Source: Gemmatimonadota bacterium
GTDB lineage: Bacteria > Gemmatimonadota > Gemmatimonadetes > Palauibacterales > Palauibacteraceae
Assembly (NCBI GenBank): GCA_022826685.1
Contig: JAJDUL010000061.1
Coordinates: forward strand, 1-64,000
Direction: 5' to 3'
Length of the DNA: 64,000 nucleotides
The position numbers and the translations under genes were made by a program. This document shows positions 17,984-25,445 of the stretch, in pieces. The notes beneath the pieces are model-generated. The model saw nothing but the letters and a program-made list of their open reading frames with translations. It did not search any database and was not told the origin of the DNA. Positions within the stretch are counted from its first letter, which is position 1. Each line of letters opens with the position of its first letter.

Positions 17984-20008
17984 CTATCTCAGCACGACGG
18001 TCTCACCCCTGAGCATCTCGCTCCCGGGCGCGGGGCTCTGGCCCGCGACGCTCCCCTGTCCGCGCCATTCCACGCGGAGGCCGAGCCCGTGCAGGCGGGC
18101 AGCCGCCGCCCGCGCGGACAATCCGGCGAGGTCCGGCAGCGCGACGACGCCTCTGCCGCTCATGTCGGTGACGTCGGCCGTGCCGGCCGCGCCCGTGCCG
18201 CTGGAGGCGAACAGGACGGCGCCTTCCGGCGTGCCGGCCGCACCTCCGCCGGACCACGGCCGGGGACGGGCGTCGGAAACGACGAGACGCGGATCCACCT
18301 GCACGCCGTCGGCCGCGAGCGCCGCCTTGAGGGTCGCCTGGCTGGTGGGCGCCGCGATCGCGCCCCCGTAGTAGACCCCACCCTGCGGGTCTTCGAGTCG
18401 CGTGAGGATGACGAGTCGCGGGTCATCCGCCGGCGCGAAGCCGACGAAGGAGGCGCGGTGGCGTCCCGGTACGTAGCGGCCGTTCACGGCGAGGCGGGCC
18501 GTTCCGGTCTTTCCGGCGACCGCGAACCGCGCCATGCCCGCGAGCGTTCCGGTGCCTTCCCGGACGACCTCCTCCAGCACGCCGCGAACCGCCTCCGCCA
18601 CCTCCTCGGATATGACGCGCCGCACGGGGATCGGGTCGAAGCGCCGCACCAGGTGCCCGGACGGGTCCCGTATCTCTCTGACGAGACTCGGCCGCATCAG
18701 CACACCGCCGTTCGCGATGGCGCCGTACGCCAGGGCGAGTTGCAGGGATGTGGCGGAGATCTGGTACCCCATCGCGAGCGAAGCGGGGCTGAGCGAGGTC
18801 CACGACTCGGGCCGGCTGAGGCGTCCCGGCGACTCGGAGAGATACTCCAGCTGCGTCCGCATGCCGAAACCGAAGTCGCGCAGGTAGCGATGCTGGACTG
18901 CCGGCGTCAGACGGGTGGACAGCTTCGCGGCCCCCACATTGCTCGATTTGGAGATGACCCGTCGCACGCTGAGCGTGTCGTAGCCGTAGACGTCGGTGAT
19001 CACTCTCGAGCCGATCCGCAGCCTCCCGTCCTCCACATCCACGATCTCGTCCAGATCGACGACACCCTCGCTGAGGAGGGACGCGAGAAGGAACGGCTTC
19101 AGCGTGGAGCCGGGTTCGTAGGGATCGCTGAGACCCGCGATCTGGTCGACTGCTCCGTCGGTGCGTTCGCTCGCCAGCGCAAGAATCTCGCCGGTACGCG
19201 GATCGAGGAGGACAATGTCGCCCCCGCTCGCCCCCGTCTTTGCGAGCGCGCGCGCGAGTTCGTTCTCGGCGATCCGCTGGAGTTCGGCGTCGAGCGTGAG
19301 CACGACATCGTGTCCGGGCACCGCATCGATGACCTGTCCGCCGGGGGGACGGTACGCGTTTCGATGACCATCGAGTCGAACCTCGGCGCGGCCGGACTCG
19401 CCGACGAGCCAGAAGTCGAGATCGGCCTCGAGGCCCGTCCCGCCCTTGCCATCGGACCCCACGGCGCCGATGAGACGGCGGCCCATGCTGCGGGGGTATT
19501 CTCTCGCGGACCGGCTCTCGAAGTAGATCCCCTGCCCGATCGTCCGCTGCAGCCGCACGCGCTCCTCGTCGCTGACGTCGCTCGCGACGAGAGACCAGCC
19601 GCCCGTGGCTTCCGCGATGGCGCTCCGACGCTCCGACGCCACGGGCACGACGGAGGCCACGGTCTCAATGGCCTCGGCCCGGTCGACGCGCAGTTCATTT
19701 ACGGCGAGGAAGACCTGGTAGCGTGTGTCCGGCGCCGCGAGGACGCGGCCGTGCCGATCCAGAATCCGCCCGCGCACCGCGGGCAACAACTCCCACTCCG
19801 CGCTCTGTGCCACCTGCCTCGCGCGATGCGCCTCGCTCTCGAGGATCTGGAGGTCGGCGAGACGCACGGCATAGGCCAGCGCGACGAGGGTGAACGCGAC
19901 GCCCAGCGCCCGATGCCGGATGCGCTGCGTCCGGGCAAGCGCGGCCTCGTGCGCGTCGCCCGCGAAGCCCTCGACCTGCGTCGTACTGTGAATGCCGAAA
20001 CGCGTCAC
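17984..20008 (-). CDS. ftsI: Septal transpeptidase FtsI/PBP3 with C-terminal PASTA domain
   Basis: This is a class B penicillin-binding protein that cross-links septal peptidoglycan with FtsW. The 674-residue product has one transmembrane segment (about 34-54), the pedestal domain beginning R-G-R-I-L-D-R-H-G-R, and the transpeptidase domain with the catalytic S301-T-L-K304, S355-S-N and K500-T-G-T motifs. After residue ~600 comes one PASTA repeat (L-P-D-L-A-G-L-S, ending G-E-T-V-V-L-R). PASTA tails are common in Gram-positive PBPs and some diderm phyla. The start is GTG 20008, overlapping the ftsL stop (GTGA). Confidence 0.95.
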   Translation of the reverse strand: MTRFGIHSTTQVEGFAGDAHEAALARTQRIRHRALGVAFTLVALAYAVRLADLQILESEAHRARQVAQSAEWELLPAVRGRILDRHGRVLAAPDTRYQVFLAVNELRVDRAEAIETVASVVPVASERRSAIAEATGGWSLVASDVSDEERVRLQRTIGQGIYFESRSAREYPRSMGRRLIGAVGSDGKGGTGLEADLDFWLVGESGRAEVRLDGHRNAYRPPGGQVIDAVPGHDVVLTLDAELQRIAENELARALAKTGASGGDIVLLDPRTGEILALASERTDGAVDQIAGLSDPYEPGSTLKPFLLASLLSEGVVDLDEIVDVEDGRLRIGSRVITDVYGYDTLSVRRVISKSSNVGAAKLSTRLTPAVQHRYLRDFGFGMRTQLEYLSESPGRLSRPESWTSLSPASLAMGYQISATSLQLALAYGAIANGGVLMRPSLVREIRDPSGHLVRRFDPIPVRRVISEEVAEAVRGVLEEVVREGTGTLAGMARFAVAGKTGTARLAVNGRYVPGRHRASFVGFAPADDPRLVILTRLEDPQGGVYYGGAIAAPTSQATLKAALAADGVQVDPRLVVSDARPRPWSGGGAAGTPEGAVLFASSGTGAAGTADVTDMSGRGVVALPDLAGLSARAAAARLHGLGLRVEWRGQGSVAGQSPAPGSEMLRGETVVLR

Positions 20009-20367
20009 CTGTCCGCTCCCCTGCCGGAGACGTCCACCTCTTCTTCAGCCGGCGAGGTTCCGGCGTCGACCTGCAGCAGTTGCTCTTCCGCTGCCCGCTG
20101 CAGCCCGAGCGCCTCCGCCTCGCGTTCTATCCGCGCCGGCGCCGCGAGTGAATCGACTCTCGTCCGCGCCGCGTCGATCCGGTCCGTGACGATCCGATCC
20201 TCCGCCTCGAGTCCTCGAAGTTCGGCCGTCAACCTCCGCCCTTCCTCGCCCCGGCGGACCACGCTCACCAGCGAAACTGCCAGCGCGATGACGGCCATCG
20301 CGGCCGTCATCCACCGGATCAGGGTTCTGCGACGGATCCTCCGTACGCTCCCGCTCCAGTCGTTCAT
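20005..20367 (-). CDS. ftsL: Cell division protein FtsL-like
   Basis: This is a 120-residue bitopic protein with a basic N-terminus (R-R-I-R-R-R-T), one transmembrane helix (about 18-38) and a periplasmic coiled-coil rich in Arg, Glu and Leu ending R-E-A-E-A-L-G-L. This is the FtsL/FtsB architecture, and those proteins bridge FtsQ to FtsWI. Sequence conservation in the family is weak, so the name rests on size, topology and its place between rsmH and ftsI. ATG 20367 overlaps the rsmH stop (ATGA). Confidence 0.85.
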   Translation of the reverse strand: MNDWSGSVRRIRRRTLIRWMTAAMAVIALAVSLVSVVRRGEEGRRLTAELRGLEAEDRIVTDRIDAARTRVDSLAAPARIEREAEALGLQRAAEEQLLQVDAGTSPAEEEVDVSGRGADR

Positions 20368-21326
20368 GCGCCGCCCGCCTGCTCGTCCGTCCCGCGCTTC
20401 TCCCACACCCGGAGTCGCGCACTGCGCGCCCGCGGATTCCCGGTGACCTCCTCGGCCGAGGGGCGCAGAGGCCGGCGCGTCAGCGTCCGCCCCAGCGACC
20501 TTCCCCGGCACCGGCACTCCGGGAGACCCGGAGGGCAGCGGCAGTCGGCGGACCAGTCTCGAAAGGCGTTCTTCACCAACCGGTCCTCCAGCGAGTGGTA
20601 CGAAAGCACCGCCAAACGCCCACCCGGAGCGAGCCGGCCCCGTATCCCTTCGAGCCCCTCGCTCAGCGCGGCCAACTCGTCGTTGACCGCGATCCGCAAA
20701 GCCTGGAACAGCCTGGCCTTCTGCTTCTCCTGCGCCGAACGACCCAGGACCGCCGACAGCGCGGCCACGAGGTCGTCGCTCGTGCTGAAGGGCCGGATCT
20801 TCCTCCGCCGCACCACCTCACGTGAGAGCGTCCGCCACCTACGCTCTTCCCCATCACGGAAGACCCGGCCCAACTCGCGTTCGTCCGCCCGATTCAACAG
20901 TTCGGCTGCGGACCTTGTCTCGCGCGCCCTCTCGTCCATCCGCATACGCAGCGGCGTGCCCGGACGGAACGAAAAACCGCGCTCCTGTGTGTCGATCTGG
21001 TGCGACGAGACGCCCAGGTCCATCAGGGCTCCCGCCAGACCGTCCATCTCGGCGGCGAACCCGGGACGAGCCACGTCCCTGAAGTTCGCCCGTATCAGCT
21101 CCACCCGTTCGCCCGCCGAGGCGAGCCTCCGCCTCGCGGCCTCGATCGCCTTCGCATCCTGATCGATCCCGATCACGCGCACGGCCGACCCGGCCTCCAG
21201 CAGCCGGATCGCATGCCCCGCACCGCCGACCGTCGCATCCAGGAAAACGCCTCCGCACTCCGGGCGAAGCCACCGCAGCACCTCATCCGGCATGACCGGC
21301 GTGTGCTGAAACGTCTCCTCTGTCAC
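20364..21326 (-). CDS. rsmH: 16S rRNA (cytosine1402-N4)-methyltransferase
   Basis: RsmH (MraW) methylates N4 of C1402 in the ribosomal P site using S-adenosylmethionine. The 320-residue product shows H-T-P-V-M-P-D-E-V at the N-terminus, the SAM-binding F-L-D-A-T-V-G-G-A-G-H-A, M-D-L-G-V-S-S-H-Q-I-D, and the C-terminal S-Y-H-S-L-E-D-R-L-V-K-N-A-F motif. Two GTG starts are possible. I prefer 21326 because GAGGAAG lies about nine bases upstream, whereas the GTG at 21353 has no Shine-Dalgarno. It ends in an ATGA overlap with ftsL. Confidence 0.96.
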   Translation of the reverse strand: MTEETFQHTPVMPDEVLRWLRPECGGVFLDATVGGAGHAIRLLEAGSAVRVIGIDQDAKAIEAARRRLASAGERVELIRANFRDVARPGFAAEMDGLAGALMDLGVSSHQIDTQERGFSFRPGTPLRMRMDERARETRSAAELLNRADERELGRVFRDGEERRWRTLSREVVRRRKIRPFSTSDDLVAALSAVLGRSAQEKQKARLFQALRIAVNDELAALSEGLEGIRGRLAPGGRLAVLSYHSLEDRLVKNAFRDWSADCRCPPGLPECRCRGRSLGRTLTRRPLRPSAEEVTGNPRARSARLRVWEKRGTDEQAGGA

Positions 21327-21375
21327 TCCGTCGGCTTCCTCGACTCCCCCCACCGTGCCGCGATCGGAAAACCCG

Positions 21376-21807
21376 TCAGGCGAACACCGTCTCTATCAAT
21401 CGGTCGAAGTCCTCGTCCGTCGCACTCGTCACCCGCTCGAACGTCTCCGGATTCCAGATCTGGACGTGGCTGATCGCGCCGACGACCAGAGCTTCACTTC
21501 CGAGCGCGACCGCCATTCTCATCCTCTCCGGTATCAGGATCCTGCCCTGCGCATCCGGCGTGACCTGAACGGCGTCCGCCGTGATGCGAAGCAGCTGCGG
21601 GCGGAAATGCGGTTGCCGTCTCGACATCTCCCGGAGTTCGTCCTGCACGCCAGTCCAGGCGTCTTCCGGGTAGAGCGACAGCGCGTCGGGTTGCGTCTTG
21701 AGGAGGACGAACGGCTCCCGTTCCCGGCCCCTTCGAAAAGGCGCCGGTAGGCTTACCCGACCCTGCGAGTCGAGTTGATGTCGATAACTCCCCAGAAAGC
21801 CTGGCAA
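21376..21807 (-). CDS. mraZ: Division/cell-wall cluster transcriptional repressor MraZ
   Basis: MraZ is an AbrB-like swapped-hairpin protein that binds repeats in its own promoter and represses the dcw operon. The 143-residue protein contains two copies of the fold: G-S-Y-R-H-Q-L-D-S-Q-G-R-V-S-L-P near the start and D-A-Q-G-R-I-L-I-P-E in the second half. I chose the TTG at 21807 (product L-P-G-F-L-G-S-Y) because it has GAAGG about seven bases upstream and lies just before the first conserved residue. A GTG at 21861 falls inside the operator. Four matching operator units lie upstream (21841-21875), consistent with autoregulation. Confidence 0.92.
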   Translation of the reverse strand: MPGFLGSYRHQLDSQGRVSLPAPFRRGREREPFVLLKTQPDALSLYPEDAWTGVQDELREMSRRQPHFRPQLLRITADAVQVTPDAQGRILIPERMRMAVALGSEALVVGAISHVQIWNPETFERVTSATDEDFDRLIETVFA

Positions 21808-21840
21808 ATCGTGCCTTCGACATTCTTCGAGGGTGTCCCT

Positions 21841-21875
21841 CCCAGAACGACCCGTTTCCACCCACCGGATCCCAC
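21841..21875 (-). promoter_or_regulatory. MraZ operator: four TGGGN-type units at 10-base spacing
   Basis: On the minus strand, units GTGGG (21875-21871), GTGGG (21865-21861), ACGGG (21855-21851) and CTGGG (21845-21841) occur exactly every ten bases with five-base spacers. Three match the TGGGN core known to bind MraZ and the third has one mismatch. The first unit overlaps the -10 hexamer of the adjacent promoter, so binding should block transcription. Confidence 0.8.
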
Positions 21876-21902
21876 CTTACACACCCTGAAGATGGGTGTC
21901 AA
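21874..21902 (-). promoter_or_regulatory. Sigma-70 type promoter of the dcw operon
   Basis: Reading the minus strand, TTGACA (21902-21897) is followed by exactly 17 bases and TAAGGT (21879-21874). The -35 box is a perfect consensus and the -10 box keeps three of six bases. Predicted transcription start is near 21866, giving an untranslated leader of about 60 bases before mraZ. This is the best promoter match I found in the window. Confidence 0.82.
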
Positions 21903-21936
21903 CCCCTTTTCTCCCCATTTCATACCATCACGAGGA

Positions 21937-21984
21937 CAAAAAAAGACCCCGACCCGCACCGAAGCGGGCCGGGATCCTCGGGGT
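21937..21984 (-). terminator. Intrinsic terminator of the TPR gene
   Basis: Directly after the stop of the TPR gene the minus strand forms a hairpin. The outer stem is ACCCCGA with TCGGGGT (21984-21978 and 21952-21946), with an inner CCCGC-GCGGG stem, and it is followed by seven T residues (21944-21938). It insulates the dcw promoter immediately downstream. Confidence 0.88.
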
Positions 21985-23775
21985 TCAGCGGCTGCAGGAC
22001 GCCTCGATAATCGACTCCTGGCGGTACAACTGGACATCGATCGCCTCGCGGATCTGCTGCTGGCTGGCAGCCTGATGGCTCCCTGCCTGCCCCAGGTGCG
22101 TGCTCACCCGCTGGAACGCGTTCAGCGCGCTGCGCGCGGGCGCGCAGGCTTCATCATCTTCATTACGGCCGTCGTAGGCGCTTCCCTGCAGGTAGTATCC
22201 GAACGCGATGAAGAAGTGCATCTGTTCCGATGCGGCCGGATCCTGGACGAACTCCGCGGCGACGGTGAAGAGTTCGAGCGCCGTGGCGACCTCACGCACA
22301 TCGATCGTGGCCGGGTTGGACAGCGCCCTGGACTGGGCCTCGAAGTGATTCGTGTACGCCAGGCTGAAGATCGCGTTCGCGATCTGGTTCGGGTCCGCTC
22401 CGCCTTCGACTGCGGTACGAAAATCGGCGATCGCCCCTTCGATGTCGCCGGTCTTCAACTTGAGCGTAGCAAGTTGCTGCCGTCCGTTCGGCACGTTCGG
22501 GTTATAGGCGAGCGCCTGCTCCAGCTCCGTCACGCCCATCGCCGGATTCTCCATCCGATCATGAATCGTGGCGCGTGAAGCGTGGACCTGGGCGAGCAAC
22601 TGCTCGCGGGACATCTCGCCCTCGCCGCTGCCGTCGGAACTCGAAATCGCCTCGAGCGCCCGTTCCGAGAACGCGAGCGCGTCGTCATACTCCTCGAGGA
22701 GCATGTACGCGTTCGTCGCGTTGGAGAGCGTCGAGGGGTTCACGGCGTCGCCCTGCAGCTCCACGAGGCTGCCCGAAGCATCGACGGCGACCCGGATCAT
22801 CGCGGGATCGGTGACTGATCCATCGGTCTGTCCGGCCTGCAGCGCCGCGCCCGTCAGGTACTCGAGGAGGCCCACATTGTCCGGCGCGCGTTCGACGCCG
22901 TCCTGGAGGAGTTGCACGGTCTCGGTCCAGCGTTCTGCCTGTGTCAGCTCGTAGGCGATCCGCAGCCGCGTGTCGACGTCGTCCGGCCGGAAGTCGAGGA
23001 ATTGCTGGTAGTAGCGAAGCGACGCGGCGCCGTCGCCCAGCTGCGCGTACGTGAACGCGAGCGATTCGAGGGCCTCGGTGTTCGACGCGTTGTTGTCGAC
23101 GACGCCCTGCAGATCGGCGGCCGCATCCCCCCACGCCTCGTTGAGCATGTACGCGCGGCCGCGCAGGTAGTGCGCCCGATCGCTGTCGGGATTGAGCGCC
23201 AGGGCGGCGTTGCAGTTGGAGATCGCGTCCATGGGCTGTTCCGACGCGAGGTAGTCGCCGCAGAACGCGAGCGAACGGAGGTACTCGACGCCCTGCCCGA
23301 GCTGCCCCACGATCTGGGCGCCCGCCTCCTCGTGGGAGTCGTCGTCCGCCACCGTGAACGGCGCCATCGGGAGTTCGTCCCCGCTCTCGGGCTCGACGAA
23401 GCTGACGTCGACTTCAACCCCTCCGACAGCCGTGACCGCGGTCCCGGTCATGACGAGGGCGGCGTTCATGAACTGCCCGAGCTGCCGCCACTCAATCGGG
23501 GTCATCGTTCTCTCGTCGAGATCGTAGTCGTCGATCTGATCTCGGGCGTCATCGCGTTCGATCGCGATATAGCCGGGGAAGATCCTGAGCGCATCCCGGA
23601 CTTCTTCGGCGATGCGCTCCCCGAAACGGCGGTCGACCGGCTCCGTCGCCGTGACCGGCGCGACAAGGATCAGCAGGTCGCTCGTCTGCGCTTCGAGCGC
23701 CCGAGGCGCCGCCGGAAGGGAGAGGACGGCGAGCCCGGCCGCCATCCACGGGAGAATGTTCCGCGTGCTTCTCAT
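21985..23775 (-). CDS. Secreted tetratricopeptide-repeat protein
   Basis: This is a 596-residue protein with a cleavable-looking signal peptide (hydrophobic 11-24, A-L-E-A-Q cleavage region). An N-terminal domain of about 120 residues (L-L-I-L-V-A-P-V) resembles the nucleotide-free domains of periplasmic assembly factors. It is followed by several TPR-type helix pairs, for example A-H-Y-L-R-G-R-A-Y-M-L-N-E-A-W-G-D-A and L-A-F-T-Y-A-Q-L-G-D-G-A-A. The composition is acidic and unusually poor in Arg for this genome, typical of exported proteins. It probably acts as a periplasmic scaffold, but partner and function are unknown. It is monocistronic: a terminator follows, and 142 bases separate it from the upstream CoxG-like gene with no strong promoter seen. 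Confidence 0.85.
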   Translation of the reverse strand: MRSTRNILPWMAAGLAVLSLPAAPRALEAQTSDLLILVAPVTATEPVDRRFGERIAEEVRDALRIFPGYIAIERDDARDQIDDYDLDERTMTPIEWRQLGQFMNAALVMTGTAVTAVGGVEVDVSFVEPESGDELPMAPFTVADDDSHEEAGAQIVGQLGQGVEYLRSLAFCGDYLASEQPMDAISNCNAALALNPDSDRAHYLRGRAYMLNEAWGDAAADLQGVVDNNASNTEALESLAFTYAQLGDGAASLRYYQQFLDFRPDDVDTRLRIAYELTQAERWTETVQLLQDGVERAPDNVGLLEYLTGAALQAGQTDGSVTDPAMIRVAVDASGSLVELQGDAVNPSTLSNATNAYMLLEEYDDALAFSERALEAISSSDGSGEGEMSREQLLAQVHASRATIHDRMENPAMGVTELEQALAYNPNVPNGRQQLATLKLKTGDIEGAIADFRTAVEGGADPNQIANAIFSLAYTNHFEAQSRALSNPATIDVREVATALELFTVAAEFVQDPAASEQMHFFIAFGYYLQGSAYDGRNEDDEACAPARSALNAFQRVSTHLGQAGSHQAASQQQIREAIDVQLYRQESIIEASCSR

Positions 23776-23917
23776 CGAGTACCTCGGACGGTTCGTGCAA
23801 CGGACAGCGCACGGATCACATGGCCGTGCGACACACCAAAACCGGCATCACTTCGAAACAAGGGTATCAAGGTCGATTAATGCAAGCTGCGGCCGCGCGC
23901 AAGTCGTGATCCGCGGA

Positions 23918-24385
23918 TCACTGCGCGAGCTTCTCACGCACACAGCCCGTGAAGCGGTTGAACATAACATTCGACACCGATTGAATCACGCCGCCGCGCC
24001 CGAACGACGCAAGCCGTCCGGTCAGCGCGATGGACTGCGACACCCATATCCGGGTTCCTCCGCCCCCCTCCTCTTCTACAGACTGGAGATGGCTCAACAT
24101 CGTCATTCTCACGTTGCCGCTTCCCCGTCGATCCCGCCCTTCCCCCGTCATCTTCATGTGATGGCGTTGGGCATCGAGTTCGTCGAAGCGGATCTCGCCC
24201 AGGAAGCGGGTCCCGATGGGGCCGAGCTTGAGCCCGATCTCACCCCGGTACGTGCGCTCGTCGACGGCCTCGAGCAGCGTCGCGCCGGGCAGGCACTCGA
24301 CGATGCGCTCGGGATCCGTCAGGAAGCTCCAGACCTCGTCCACGGTCTGCGGAACCTCGAAACTCTTTTCTATCTCGATCGCCAT
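23918..24385 (-). CDS. SRPBCC / CoxG-like protein
   Basis: This 155-residue protein has the START/SRPBCC fold of the carbon monoxide dehydrogenase subunit G family. It starts M-A-I-E-I-E-K-S-F-E-V-P-Q-T-V-D-E-V-W-S, followed by the P-E-R-I-V-E-C-L-P-G-A-T signature shared by CoxG proteins. In carboxydotrophs CoxG helps anchor or mature molybdenum CO dehydrogenase. No coxL, coxM or coxS gene is present here. The divergent neighbour is a MoxR ATPase plus VWA protein pair (the coxD/coxE arrangement), so the three genes may form a maturation module that acts on another target. ATG 24385 has GAGGAA at six bases. Confidence 0.85.
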   Translation of the reverse strand: MAIEIEKSFEVPQTVDEVWSFLTDPERIVECLPGATLLEAVDERTYRGEIGLKLGPIGTRFLGEIRFDELDAQRHHMKMTGEGRDRRGSGNVRMTMLSHLQSVEEEGGGGTRIWVSQSIALTGRLASFGRGGVIQSVSNVMFNRFTGCVREKLAQ

Positions 24386-24560
24386 CGTCGTTCCTCGGGC
24401 GTTTGCGTGTGTCGCGGAGCGGAGCCGGACGGGGACGGATCACGGTCGGGCGTGGTCTCCGGGGGAGCGGTTATATTGCCGGGAGCGGCTCTACCGCGGA
24501 TCGGCTTCCACCGGAAGCTGAGATTGCCGCGTCGCACCCGCAACCGGGGAGGTCGTCGCC
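24386..24560. promoter_or_regulatory. Divergent intergenic region between coxG-like and moxR genes
   Basis: This 175-base gap must hold promoters for both directions. On the plus strand TTATATT at 24471-24477 is the only AT-rich element and could be a -10 box for the moxR gene, but no convincing -35 hexamer lies 16-18 bases upstream. GGGGAGGT just before the moxR TTG start is a clear ribosome binding site. Nothing else stands out. Confidence 0.4.
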
Positions 24561-25445
24561 TTGCAACCGGACATCGCGAAGATCATCGAGGGACTCGAAG
24601 CGGTGGGCTACATCGCCGACCGGGGGATCGCGACGGCGGTCCATCTCGGCCTCGCCATGGAGAAGCCGCTCCTCGTCGAGGGGGCCGCCGGCGTCGGCAA
24701 GACCGAGATCGCCAAGGCGGTCGCCACGTGGCTCGAAGCGGAACTCATCCGTCTCCAGTGCTACGAGGGGCTCGACCTTCCCACGGCCCTCTACGAGTGG
24801 AACTACCAGAAGCAGCTCCTCCACATCCGCCTGCAGGACGGCGACCGCGATGCCGAGGCGGTCCAGCGCACGATCTTCGGGCCGGATTTCCTTCTCGAGC
24901 GGCCCCTCCTGCGCGCGATTCGCTGCGAGACGCGTCCGGTTCTTCTCATCGACGAGGTGGACCGGGCGGACGAGGAGTTCGAGGCGTTCCTGCTCGAGTT
25001 GCTGTCGGACTTCCAGGTCTCGATCCCGGAGCTGGGCACAGTCGAGGCCCGGACGCGGCCCGTCGTCGTGCTCACCTCGAACGGGACGCGCGAGCTGTCC
25101 GACGCGCTGCGGCGGCGCTGCCTCTATCTGTGGATCGATTATCCCGAGCCGGCGCGGGAGGTCGAGATTCTGCGGCGGCGACGCCCGGACATCGCGGCCG
25201 CCCGGGCGCGGGAGGCCGTGGAGCTGGCCCAGCGGCTGCGGCGCGAGCGGCTCGCAAAGCCCCCCGGCGTGGCGGAGACGCTCGACTTCGCCGCGGCCCT
25301 CGAGCACCTGGGGCCGGGCCCGCTGCTCCCGGCGGCGGCGCGCGACGCGATCGGGGCGCTCGTGAAGGACCCGAACGACCTGGCCGGGCTGACGGAGGAG
25401 CGGCTGGGGGAACTGCTCGCCTCATCGGGGGACGGCGGGAGTTGA
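24561..25445 (+). CDS. MoxR-family AAA+ ATPase
   Basis: MoxR ATPases act as chaperones that insert cofactors or assemble complexes, usually with a VWA-domain partner encoded next door. The 294-residue product has Walker A G-A-A-G-V-G-K-T-E (41-49), Walker B V-L-L-I-D-E-V (127-133), a sensor-1-like L-T-S-N-G-T-R-E and an arginine-rich A-L-R-R-R-C finger region. It groups by eye with the CoxD-like branch because it is paired with a CoxE-type VWA protein and a CoxG-like protein. The TTG start at 24561 has GGGAGGT eight bases upstream. The stop overlaps the next gene (TTGA). Confidence 0.92.
   Translation: MQPDIAKIIEGLEAVGYIADRGIATAVHLGLAMEKPLLVEGAAGVGKTEIAKAVATWLEAELIRLQCYEGLDLPTALYEWNYQKQLLHIRLQDGDRDAEAVQRTIFGPDFLLERPLLRAIRCETRPVLLIDEVDRADEEFEAFLLELLSDFQVSIPELGTVEARTRPVVVLTSNGTRELSDALRRRCLYLWIDYPEPAREVEILRRRRPDIAAARAREAVELAQRLRRERLAKPPGVAETLDFAAALEHLGPGPLLPAAARDAIGALVKDPNDLAGLTEERLGELLASSGDGGS

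Noticed and set aside
17444-20446. 1000-codon plus-strand open frame opposite ftsI and murE
   Set aside because: It is fully antisense to ftsI, which has all catalytic motifs, and the composition is typical of a shadow frame.
23918-24385. Evidence of a CO dehydrogenase operon
   Set aside because: Only accessory-type genes are present; no molybdopterin, FAD or iron-sulfur subunit gene occurs in the window.
23612-25441. Large N-terminal extension of the CoxE-like VWA protein
   Set aside because: This in-frame extension would overlap the coxG-like gene antisense and the whole moxR gene. The TTG overlapping the moxR stop is the sensible start.
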